This document shows, piece after piece, positions 1 through 4,938 of a stretch of 7,163 nt of DNA (positions are counted from its first letter, which is position 1; every line of letters starts with the position of its first letter). Both the position numbers and the translations under genes were made by a program. A model generated the notes under the pieces. That model did not search any database. It was given only the letters and a program-made list of their open reading frames with translations, and was not told where the DNA came from. The stretch spans positions 1 to 7,163 of the forward strand of contig WFRF01000175.1 of the NCBI GenBank assembly GCA_015486655.1. Direction: 5' to 3'. The DNA comes from Caldifarciminota bacterium (lineage in GTDB: Bacteria; Hydrothermota; 32-111; QNBC01).

Positions 1-474
1 AAAAGCACATTTATTCACATACTTTTAAATCTGTTGCATCCCACTGACGGGGAGAGGGAATCATTTTCAATAGAAAGAATCAGTGCCCTTACGCTGCCCT
101 TTTATTTTATTCCGGGAACATTAAAGGAAAATGTTAATTATGATAATTTGACCGAAGAAAAACGGAGAATGTTTGAGAGATTGCTCAATAAATTCGGATT
201 AAAAGGTTATGAGGAAAAGGATCCCACAACGCTTTCAACCGGAGAGAAACAGAAATGTGCAATTATAATGACTTTGATAAAGGATGCGGATTTGTATATA
301 TTTGACGAGCCTACGGCGAATGTTGATCAAAAGAGCAAGGATATAATAATGGACGCCATATTTGAACATACAAAAGGCAGGACATTGATAGTAGTTTTGC
401 ACGGAGAGGAAAAATATTATGACAAATTTGATAGAATATTTAATATAAAGAAAGAGGAGGTGAAAAATGATTAA
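1..474 (+). CDS. ABC exporter, C-terminal nucleotide-binding domain (partial, 5' end outside window)
   Basis: This is the ATP-hydrolysing domain of an inner-membrane ABC transporter, cut by the window edge. The frame is open from base 1 and reads KST, the end of a Walker A motif, so the TTG at 34 is not the true start. Visible motifs are a GTLKENV segment typical of exporter-type domains after the Q-loop (about 118-138), the signature LSTGE (232-246, for LSGGQ), Walker B ending in the D-E pair at 304-309, the D-loop ANVD, and the switch histidine at 400-402. The Q-loop glutamine seems to be missing (a Thr or Leu lies there). The stretch between GTLKENV and the signature is short and lacks the TEVGERG-like X-loop of classical exporters, so this is a divergent member. 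The gene ends 8 bp inside the next one, so the two are probably translationally coupled. Cargo cannot be read from this part; a peptide is a guess from context. Confidence 0.93.
   Translation, partial: KSTFIHILLNLLHPTDGERESFSIERISALTLPFYFIPGTLKENVNYDNLTEEKRRMFERLLNKFGLKGYEEKDPTTLSTGEKQKCAIIMTLIKDADLYIFDEPTANVDQKSKDIIMDAIFEHTKGRTLIVVLHGEEKYYDKFDRIFNIKKEEVKND
453..462 (+). promoter_or_regulatory. Ribosome binding site fixing the start at 467
   Basis: AGAGGAGGTG lies four bases before ATG 467 and inside the end of the exporter gene. It is a near-perfect Shine-Dalgarno site, supports ATG 467 over any other start, and lets ribosomes finishing the exporter re-initiate on the DUF5916 gene. Confidence 0.85.
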
Positions 475-2413
475 TTCTTTTATTTTATTACTGTCAATGA
501 TATCAATGATGGGAAATACAAATACGAATATAGTTCCGAGTAAATTAAATAGTGTTAGTGATATTTACAAGTGCCCGGTATATTATAAATTAGAAGCGGT
601 TAAAAAAAATAAAAATGATTCGAGTGATTCGAGTATCGTTTACATAGGATATACAAAAAAAGAAATGGTGTTTTTGTTCAAAAATTGGCAAAAGGGAATA
701 AACGCATCATCTCGAGGAAAAGATCCTCAAGGATTGATGAATAACAATGAAGATGCTGTTTATATACTTTTGGGTGCAAACGGTAAAGGCAAAGATTCAT
801 ATTGGATTGGAGTGAATCCTTTGGGTGCAGTACTTGATAAGGCGATTTCTTCTTCCGGTATTTCAGAATGGGACGGAGACATTAAGGCTAATTGCAAAGT
901 GAGAAAGGACGGCTGGGATGCATTAATTGAAATTCCTTTCAGTAGTATCTCGTATAGTAAGTGTATTTGGGGATTGCAAATTTTACGTTTGGAAATGAAT
1001 AAAATGTTGTTACAGTATCTTTTTCCGAACAAAACTAATAATATTTTGCAATCGGAAGGAGATCTGGTTTTAGATTTCAAATCAATAAAGAATAGAGGTA
1101 AATTTGATGTTTCATTAATCCCGTCTGCAAGAGCGGAAATAGAGAATAAAAATATTAAATATTTTGCAGGTGGTACAATAAGGTACAAGAATGGAACGAA
1201 TGATCTTTTGGATATTGCCATTTTGCCTGATTATTCCGAACTGGAAGCTGATGTTCAGCAATTTAACTTAAATCGGCTTCCCTATAATTATCCTGAAAAA
1301 CGTCCGTATTTTGTCGAAGGTAGTTCTCTGATAAAATCTCCTGTTTCTCTTTTCCGCAGCAGAAATGTCGAAAATATTCTGTATGGGCTTAAATATTATG
1401 ATATAACAAGTAAATCATCATTTATAACATACTTGATTGACGATACTATAATGGGAAAAAGTTCCATATCAAGATTTGTTTATTCACCTTCACAAGCGTT
1501 GAAAGTAGGATCATATTTTCAGGTTAACAATAATGGAAATAACGTAATTTCAGGTGATTTTGACGGATATATAAAAAGAATTAATCTTGATTTGCAAGGG
1601 CAATTATCAAACAATGTCAATAATAATTCGAATTTATATTATTTGAAATTATCAAGAGAGTACAACCCCGGCTTAAGTATGGTCGCGAGTTATACGAGTA
1701 TTGACTCTCAATTCATAAATCCTTTTGATAAGATCAATATTTATTTCGATGGAGCTAATAAGTGGAATGCAAACATCTCCTACTATTATTTGCAGAATAA
1801 GAAATATGTTCTTCCGAGTTTTAAATATGAATATATAAAGAATAAATATAATGGGAATAGAATCAATGATGATTACGACTTTTCGTTTACCGCAGGTTAT
1901 TTACCGCTATTTGCATATTTGGAATATGATTATTCACATCTGGATTACCTCGGATTACCAAACAGTAAAACTCAAACCGTTACAATAGGGGGCGGGTATA
2001 TGAGATCCTCGTGGAATCAAGTTATATTCACATATACTTTCGGACAATATTTGGGAGGAACAATTAGTCAGTTCTCAGGTAATGTCATGATGAATTTGTA
2101 TAATATGGCAAATATAGGACTGGTGGGATACAAAATAAAATCACCGTTTGACGACATGTTTGTTAGTCAAATATACGGACAAATATCATTGTATCGTAAA
2201 TATCTATTCTTAAAACCTTATGTGAACTATACTATGGACAATATTGCTAATAATAAAACATTATCTGTAAATGGAATATTATCCTTCGAACCGAGGTATA
2301 TGAGCGGGGTATATCTTGCTTTGTCGCAGGTTTACGATTTAAATAACGGAATAGTTCTAAAATCTAATAAAGATGTATTTAAAATACAGGTGGGAATTAG
2401 TATTAATAAATGA
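467..2413 (+). CDS. DUF5916 family secreted/outer-membrane β-barrel protein, divergent paralogue (648 aa)
   Basis: A secreted protein with an N-terminal CBM9-like β-sandwich followed by a probable outer-membrane β-barrel (DUF5916). Residues 1-16 form a short hydrophobic signal with no Lys or Arg before the core. The family hallmark is clear: PDYSELEAD at 254-262 and PEKRP at 276-280, matching the second copy in this window within one residue of position. From about 280 to the end the sequence is rich in aromatic residues with alternating hydrophobicity, as in barrel strands. The N-terminal domain is degenerate: the IDG motif that opens the domain is not recognisable, and the segment matching LDTFGDGR of the other copy reads LLGANGKGK. 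The protein ends ISINK, without the terminal aromatic residue usual for outer-membrane barrels. It overlaps the upstream ABC exporter and is followed by a terminator, so it closes that operon. Family biochemistry is poorly known; a role as outer-membrane partner of the exporter is inference. Confidence 0.88.
   Translation: MINSFILLLSMISMMGNTNTNIVPSKLNSVSDIYKCPVYYKLEAVKKNKNDSSDSSIVYIGYTKKEMVFLFKNWQKGINASSRGKDPQGLMNNNEDAVYILLGANGKGKDSYWIGVNPLGAVLDKAISSSGISEWDGDIKANCKVRKDGWDALIEIPFSSISYSKCIWGLQILRLEMNKMLLQYLFPNKTNNILQSEGDLVLDFKSIKNRGKFDVSLIPSARAEIENKNIKYFAGGTIRYKNGTNDLLDIAILPDYSELEADVQQFNLNRLPYNYPEKRPYFVEGSSLIKSPVSLFRSRNVENILYGLKYYDITSKSSFITYLIDDTIMGKSSISRFVYSPSQALKVGSYFQVNNNGNNVISGDFDGYIKRINLDLQGQLSNNVNNNSNLYYLKLSREYNPGLSMVASYTSIDSQFINPFDKINIYFDGANKWNANISYYYLQNKKYVLPSFKYEYIKNKYNGNRINDDYDFSFTAGYLPLFAYLEYDYSHLDYLGLPNSKTQTVTIGGGYMRSSWNQVIFTYTFGQYLGGTISQFSGNVMMNLYNMANIGLVGYKIKSPFDDMFVSQIYGQISLYRKYLFLKPYVNYTMDNIANNKTLSVNGILSFEPRYMSGVYLALSQVYDLNNGIVLKSNKDVFKIQVGISINK
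617..634 (+). repeat. Two tandem 9-bp units (GATTCGAGT x2)
   Basis: GATTCGAGT occurs twice head to tail and encodes D-S-S-D-S-S in a linker near the N-terminus of the 648-residue protein. It follows a run of eight A (602-609). The period is in frame, so unit gain or loss would only change linker length. Confidence 0.8.
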
Positions 2414-2422
2414 TAATGGAAT

Positions 2423-2457
2423 AAAGGGACGAGCACAAAAGTTCGTCCTTTTATTTT
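2423..2457 (+). terminator. Intrinsic terminator after the exporter-DUF5916 operon
   Basis: Bases 2423-2434 pair with 2441-2452 to form a 12-bp stem containing two G-U pairs (AAAGGGACGAGC with GTTCGTCCTTTT) around a six-base loop ACAAAA. The 3' arm runs into CCTTTTATTTT, giving the U tract. It starts ten bases after the stop codon at 2413 and separates the upstream genes from the ABC-2 operon. Confidence 0.85.
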
Positions 2458-2532
2458 ATGTTGTAAAATCTTGGAGAATAAATCGAGTTGAATTAGACAG
2501 GAATTTACACACTTTTTTCGGCTTGGCTAAAT

Positions 2533-2543
2533 TATGTAACATA
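2533..2543. promoter_or_regulatory. Dyad TATGT-A-ACATA upstream of the -35 box
   Basis: An 11-bp perfect odd-centred palindrome ending nine bases before the -35 hexamer of the promoter at 2553. Position and symmetry suit a dimeric regulator, but short AT-rich palindromes arise by chance. The same core, ATGTTACAT, recurs at 4801-4809, before the second DUF5916 gene. Confidence 0.35.
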
Positions 2544-2552
2544 TAAAAATGC

Positions 2553-2581
2553 TTGACAGGCCGTTTTTTGTTTTTTATAAT
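2553..2581 (+). promoter_or_regulatory. Consensus sigma-70-type promoter of the ABC-2 operon
   Basis: TTGACA at 2553-2558 and TATAAT at 2576-2581 are both perfect consensus hexamers with the optimal 17-bp spacer. The spacer is T-rich, and the A/T-rich stretch 2541-2550 just upstream could act as an UP-like element. Predicted transcription start is about 2588, giving a leader of roughly 55 bases before the ribosome binding site. It lies downstream of the terminator, so the ABC-2 genes form their own transcription unit. Confidence 0.85.
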
Positions 2582-2587
2582 GGCGAT

Positions 2588-2601
2588 GTTAATTGGTTAA
2601 C
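2588..2601. promoter_or_regulatory. Operator-like dyad GTTAATTGGTTAAC at the predicted transcription start
   Basis: Arms GTTAA (2588-2592) and TTAAC (2597-2601) are perfect inverted repeats around TTGG. The site begins at the predicted +1 of the promoter, a usual position for a repressor operator. A consensus promoter left unregulated would be very active, which makes a repressor plausible. The regulator gene is not in this window. Confidence 0.45.
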
Positions 2602-2620
2602 AAGATGTATTTGTAAAAGA

Positions 2621-2642
2621 GAATAATGTAAATGAATTATTC
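2621..2642 (+). promoter_or_regulatory. Leader hairpin next to the ribosome binding site
   Basis: GAATAAT (2621-2627) and ATTATTC (2636-2642) form a 7-bp AT-rich stem with an eight-base loop, ending directly before the GAGGAG site at 2643. It may be an operator or a weak RNA structure that affects translation; it is too AT-rich to be stable alone and has no T tract, so it is not a terminator. Confidence 0.35.
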
Positions 2643-2648
2643 GAGGAG
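2643..2648 (+). promoter_or_regulatory. Ribosome binding site GAGGAG that bears on the ATPase start
   Basis: GAGGAG ends eight bases before TTG 2657, the same spacing as the GAGGAG before the second permease. It overlaps GTG 2648, so GTG cannot be the start it serves. ATG 2684 has only a weaker AGAAGAG-like site. This favours TTG 2657, though ATG 2684 remains possible. Confidence 0.55.
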
Positions 2649-2656
2649 TGGAAAAA

Positions 2657-3382
2657 TTGCAAGCTCAAAGAAGAGAACAAACTATGAACACAATTCGGTT
2701 GGAAAATATAAATAAGTGTTTCGGGAACGGATTTTGTCTCAACAATGTGAGTTTTGAAATTAAAGGCGGAGAGATATTTGCATTTATAGGTTCAAACGGA
2801 GCGGGGAAATCCACAACAATCAGGGTTATGCTCGGTCTTATGGAGGCTAATTCCGGTAAGGTTAATATCACAAACGGAGGGAAACCGTTTCATCCCAAAA
2901 GAGTAGGATTGGTTTTGGAGGATGAAACTCCGTTTGAAAAGCTGACCCCTATGGAATATCTTGATTTTTTTGCATCGTATTATTCCGTGGAAAACAAAGA
3001 GGAGAGGATAATTGAACTTTTAAAGAAATCTTCCCTGTACGAGCAGAGACATAGAAAAATGAAACATTTCTCAAAAGGGATGAAAAGGCAGTTGACCATA
3101 CTGAAAGCAATGATTCACAATCCGGATATTATTGTAATGGACGAACCGTTTAACGGTTTGGCTCCGGAGGTGCGAAAGACAATAAAGGATTTGCTCAGGG
3201 ACTATGTTAAGAACGGAAAGATTGTATTCCTGTCCACACACAACCTTGATGAAGCGGAGAATTTTTGTTCCTCATTCGGTATAATGAAAAAAGGCGAATT
3301 TCTCGGTCATTGGAAAGTAAATGAAATAGAAACTTCCCTTGAAGAGTTTTATTTTAAGAAGACAAAGGAGCAGATATCATGA
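2657..3382 (+). CDS. ABC-2 type transporter, ATP-binding protein
   Basis: The cytoplasmic ATPase that drives the two permeases encoded next to it. Numbered from TTG 2657 (241 residues): Walker A GSNGAGKST at 45-53; the Q-loop position is Glu88, a substitution I associate with ABC-2 type ATPases; signature FSKGM at 138-142; Walker B IIVMDE at 158-163; switch histidine His195 in STHNLDEAE. The D-loop reads NGLAP where NGLDP is usual, so its Asp is Ala169. From ATG 2684 the protein would be 232 residues and begin MNTIRLENINK, also a natural start for this family. It has its own consensus promoter and overlaps the next gene by four bases (ATGA), so ATPase and permease are coupled. One ATPase plus two small permeases resembles lantibiotic self-protection LanFEG or bacitracin-type efflux systems, but the substrate is not shown by sequence. 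Confidence 0.95.
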   Translation: MQAQRREQTMNTIRLENINKCFGNGFCLNNVSFEIKGGEIFAFIGSNGAGKSTTIRVMLGLMEANSGKVNITNGGKPFHPKRVGLVLEDETPFEKLTPMEYLDFFASYYSVENKEERIIELLKKSSLYEQRHRKMKHFSKGMKRQLTILKAMIHNPDIIVMDEPFNGLAPEVRKTIKDLLRDYVKNGKIVFLSTHNLDEAENFCSSFGIMKKGEFLGHWKVNEIETSLEEFYFKKTKEQIS

Positions 3383-4077
3383 AAGCCTTGCTTGATAGAG
3401 AGATGAAAGAATTTTACATAAGAGAACCATTGACAGTTATTGTGGGGCTTGTTGTGTTGATTTTCATGTTTTTACCGGCAAACGCAGGATTTTCCGATTA
3501 CAATATAGAGTTACTGAAAACTCTAAATGCATTTCTGACGCCGATATTTGTATTTATGCTTTATTCTTCGATAATGATGAGTCGGCAGTTTTACAAAGAG
3601 ATTGTAGAGAGGAAGATTGAGATGTTTTTGGGGATAGGGTATTCCGGTTTACAAATATGGATAGCAAAGACAATAACGATGTGTTTAACTTTGTATACTA
3701 TGCTTATAATCGGCTTATTGTCCGGGAACATTGTTTCTCTTCTTATAAACCAGGGGACTATACTTTTTTCTCTTTCAAACACGCAAATACTCATGTTAAC
3801 AGTGTTCGGTCCGCTTGCCGGTCTAAGTATCGTAGCCTTTGTGAATTTCTTAGAGTTATTCACAAGGGATTCGGCGATTGTAAAATATTCACCCATAGTT
3901 TTATTCGGAATATTGTTACTTGTTTTTCAAAAGTTTCCGAGCATAACGAATGTTCCGAACTTAAATCTCAACTTTAACCTAATAATAATTGTATTGTCAA
4001 CCGTTATAACGATAAGTTTTCTTGGTATCCCCGTTCTTGTTTTAAGGGCTACGAAGAAGGAACAATTTATTAAATGA
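3367..4077 (+). repeat. Tandem duplication unit 1 (711 bp, permease A)
   Basis: The block from GGAGC (3367-3371) through the permease stop codon is repeated at 4078-4788 with an offset of exactly 711 bp and no insertions or deletions. GGAGC occurs at each junction (3367, 4078, 4789) and may be the microhomology that mediated the duplication. Similarity is uneven: near-identical at both ends, diverged between. Confidence 0.9.
3379..4077 (+). CDS. ABC-2 type permease A (232 aa), tandem duplicate
   Basis: Six-helix membrane subunit of the ABC-2 transporter. A cytoplasmic amphipathic start (LLDREMKEFYIREP) precedes likely membrane segments at about 18-37, 45-67, 93-114, 136-158, 167-183 and 200-222. 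The charged stretch 68-92 (SRQFYKEI, then KIEMFLGIGYSG) between helices 2 and 3 matches the conserved ABC-2 cytoplasmic loop expected to touch the ATPase. The start overlaps the ATPase stop (ATGA) and has AGGAG eight bases upstream. It is about 78% identical to the next gene (52 differences in 232 by hand count). Differences concentrate in helix 1, helix 2 and residues 178-194, whereas 1-20 and 195-222 are identical. Probably forms a heterodimer with permease B. Substrate unknown. Confidence 0.93.
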   Translation: MKALLDREMKEFYIREPLTVIVGLVVLIFMFLPANAGFSDYNIELLKTLNAFLTPIFVFMLYSSIMMSRQFYKEIVERKIEMFLGIGYSGLQIWIAKTITMCLTLYTMLIIGLLSGNIVSLLINQGTILFSLSNTQILMLTVFGPLAGLSIVAFVNFLELFTRDSAIVKYSPIVLFGILLLVFQKFPSITNVPNLNLNFNLIIIVLSTVITISFLGIPVLVLRATKKEQFIK

Positions 4078-4788
4078 GGAGCGGATATCATGAAAGCCTT
4101 GCTTGATAGAGAGATGAAGGAATTTTACATAAGAGAACCATTGACTGTTGTTTTGATGTTTAGTGTTTTTATTTTTATGTTTTGGCCATCAATTGCGGGA
4201 TTTTCAGATATAAATATTGCACTGATAAAAACTTTGATTTTATATGTAATACCGATAGCTGTATTTATGCTTTATTCTTCGGTAATGATGAGTCGACAAT
4301 TTTACAAAGAAATTATAGAGGGGAAAATTGAGATGTTTTTGGGGATAGGGTATTCCGGTTTGCAGGTATGGATGGCAAAGACAATAACGATGTGTTTAAC
4401 TTTGTATTTTCTTTTAATAACCGCTTTATTGTCCGGAAATATCATTTCACTTATTATGAATCAGGGTACCATATTATTTTATCTTTCAAATATGCAAATA
4501 CTCATGTTAACAGTGTTCGGTCCTCTTACCGGTCTCAGTATCATAGCCTTTGTCAATTTCTTAGAGCTATTCACAAGAGATTCGGTGATTGTAAAATATG
4601 TCCCTATAGTTTTATTCGGGGTTTTTGCTATTGTTTCCAATAAACTGCAGGATGTTGTTAATATGTCGAGATTAAATCTCAACTTTAACCTAATAATAAT
4701 TGTATTGTCAACCGTTATAACGATAAGTTTTCTTGGTATCCCCGTTCTTGTTTTAAAGGCTGCGAAGAAGGAACAATTTATTAAATGA
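4078..4788 (+). repeat. Tandem duplication unit 2 (711 bp, permease B)
   Basis: Second copy of the block at 3367-4077. Bases 4672-4756 equal 3961-4045 without a mismatch over 85 bp, including synonymous sites, and the first 29 bases of both reading frames are also identical. Such patches beside diverged regions suggest later gene conversion. Confidence 0.9.
4090..4788 (+). CDS. ABC-2 type permease B (232 aa), tandem duplicate
   Basis: Paralogue of permease A with the same length, the same six-helix plan and the same charged cytoplasmic loop (68-92). Its ribosome binding site GAGGAG (4076-4081) is built from the stop codon of permease A, twelve bases before the start, so the pair is tightly coupled. 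Compared with A, helix 1 has changed strongly (residues 21-35), as have residues 50-57 in helix 2, and the segment 178-194 between helices 5 and 6 has lost its two prolines. The reading frame is fully intact, with mostly conservative changes elsewhere, so it is a functional copy under constraint. A two-permease arrangement with subunits that differ in their pore-facing or outer parts is the likely design. What it moves cannot be told. Confidence 0.93.
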   Translation: MKALLDREMKEFYIREPLTVVLMFSVFIFMFWPSIAGFSDINIALIKTLILYVIPIAVFMLYSSVMMSRQFYKEIIEGKIEMFLGIGYSGLQVWMAKTITMCLTLYFLLITALLSGNIISLIMNQGTILFYLSNMQILMLTVFGPLTGLSIIAFVNFLELFTRDSVIVKYVPIVLFGVFAIVSNKLQDVVNMSRLNLNFNLIIIVLSTVITISFLGIPVLVLKAAKKEQFIK

Positions 4789-4812
4789 GGAGCTGGTTTT
4801 ATGTTACATTAA
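4787..4812 (+). other. Orphan ribosome binding site with a three-codon ORF
   Basis: The duplication carried a third copy of GAGGAG (4787-4792) to the end of permease B. Eight bases later, ATG 4801 sits exactly one 711-bp period after the permease starts at 3379 and 4090, but it reads ATG TTA CAT TAA and stops. No permease sequence follows. It is either a useless by-product of the duplication or the start of a decayed gene. Confidence 0.6.
4800..4810. promoter_or_regulatory. Second copy of the ATGTTACAT dyad
   Basis: TATGTTACATT here matches the reverse complement of the dyad at 2533-2543 in 10 of 11 bases, and ATGTTACAT (4801-4809) is a perfect odd-centred palindrome. Both copies lie in intergenic DNA before ABC or DUF5916 genes, so a shared regulator is possible. 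No good promoter is visible beside this copy. Confidence 0.25.
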
Positions 4813-4938
4813 GTAAAAGGGGTTTATGCATATACAACAAAACCTTATTTAAATATTTATTTTTGGAAATATATAGTAACAAGAAAATTGTATATGAATA
4901 TTTATTCGGGTGAAATTAAAAAAAGAGGTGAACGATGA
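4801..4938 (+). pseudogene. Possible decayed small gene (45 codons with one internal stop)
   Basis: The frame set by ATG 4801 has a stop at 4810-4812 and is then open for 41 codons to TGA 4936-4938, which overlaps the next gene's ATG as ATGA. The hypothetical product is tyrosine-rich and basic (it includes NIYFWKYIVTRK) and resembles nothing I recognise. In DNA this AT-rich an open stretch of 41 codons is uncommon but not decisive. Within it, ATG 4894 could start a 14-codon leader ORF. This region otherwise shows no gene. Confidence 0.2.
4815..4850 (+). terminator. Weak terminator-like hairpin after permease B
   Basis: Bases 4819-4825 (GGGGTTT) pair with 4840-4846 (AAACCTT) using two G-U pairs; three A-T pairs extend the stem past one mismatch, and the loop is 14 bases. 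The downstream tract is mixed A/T rather than a clean T run, so it may only reduce readthrough into the second DUF5916 gene. Confidence 0.3.

Noticed and set aside
760..1221. Minus-strand ORF of 153 codons opposite the 648-residue protein
   Set aside because: It lies wholly within a well-supported DUF5916 gene, has no recognisable domain or ribosome binding site, and is what an antisense shadow looks like. The minus ORFs at 2665-2871, 3591-3896 and 4479-4682 were rejected for the same reason.
2559..2576. T-rich stretch suggesting a terminator
   Set aside because: There is no stem before the T run. The stretch is the 17-bp spacer between perfect -35 and -10 boxes.
2580..2600. Short leader peptide ORF at ATG 2580 or 2586
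   Set aside because: The start codons lie within the -10 box or before the predicted transcription start, so they would not be in the message.
2648..2650. GTG as start of the ATPase gene
   Set aside because: The only strong ribosome binding site (2643-2648) overlaps it, so this codon cannot be served by that site. TTG 2657 or ATG 2684 is more likely.
3657..3977. Alternative-frame ORF of 106 codons inside permease A, with a similar one (4368-4643) inside permease B
   Set aside because: Both exist because the host gene was duplicated. The true frame encodes a clear six-helix permease, and the shifted frame has no ribosome binding site or recognisable product and differs in length between copies.
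4860..4900. Promoter for the second DUF5916 gene
   Set aside because: The region is so AT-rich that many -10-like words occur, and no -35 word is found at a suitable 16-18 bp spacing.
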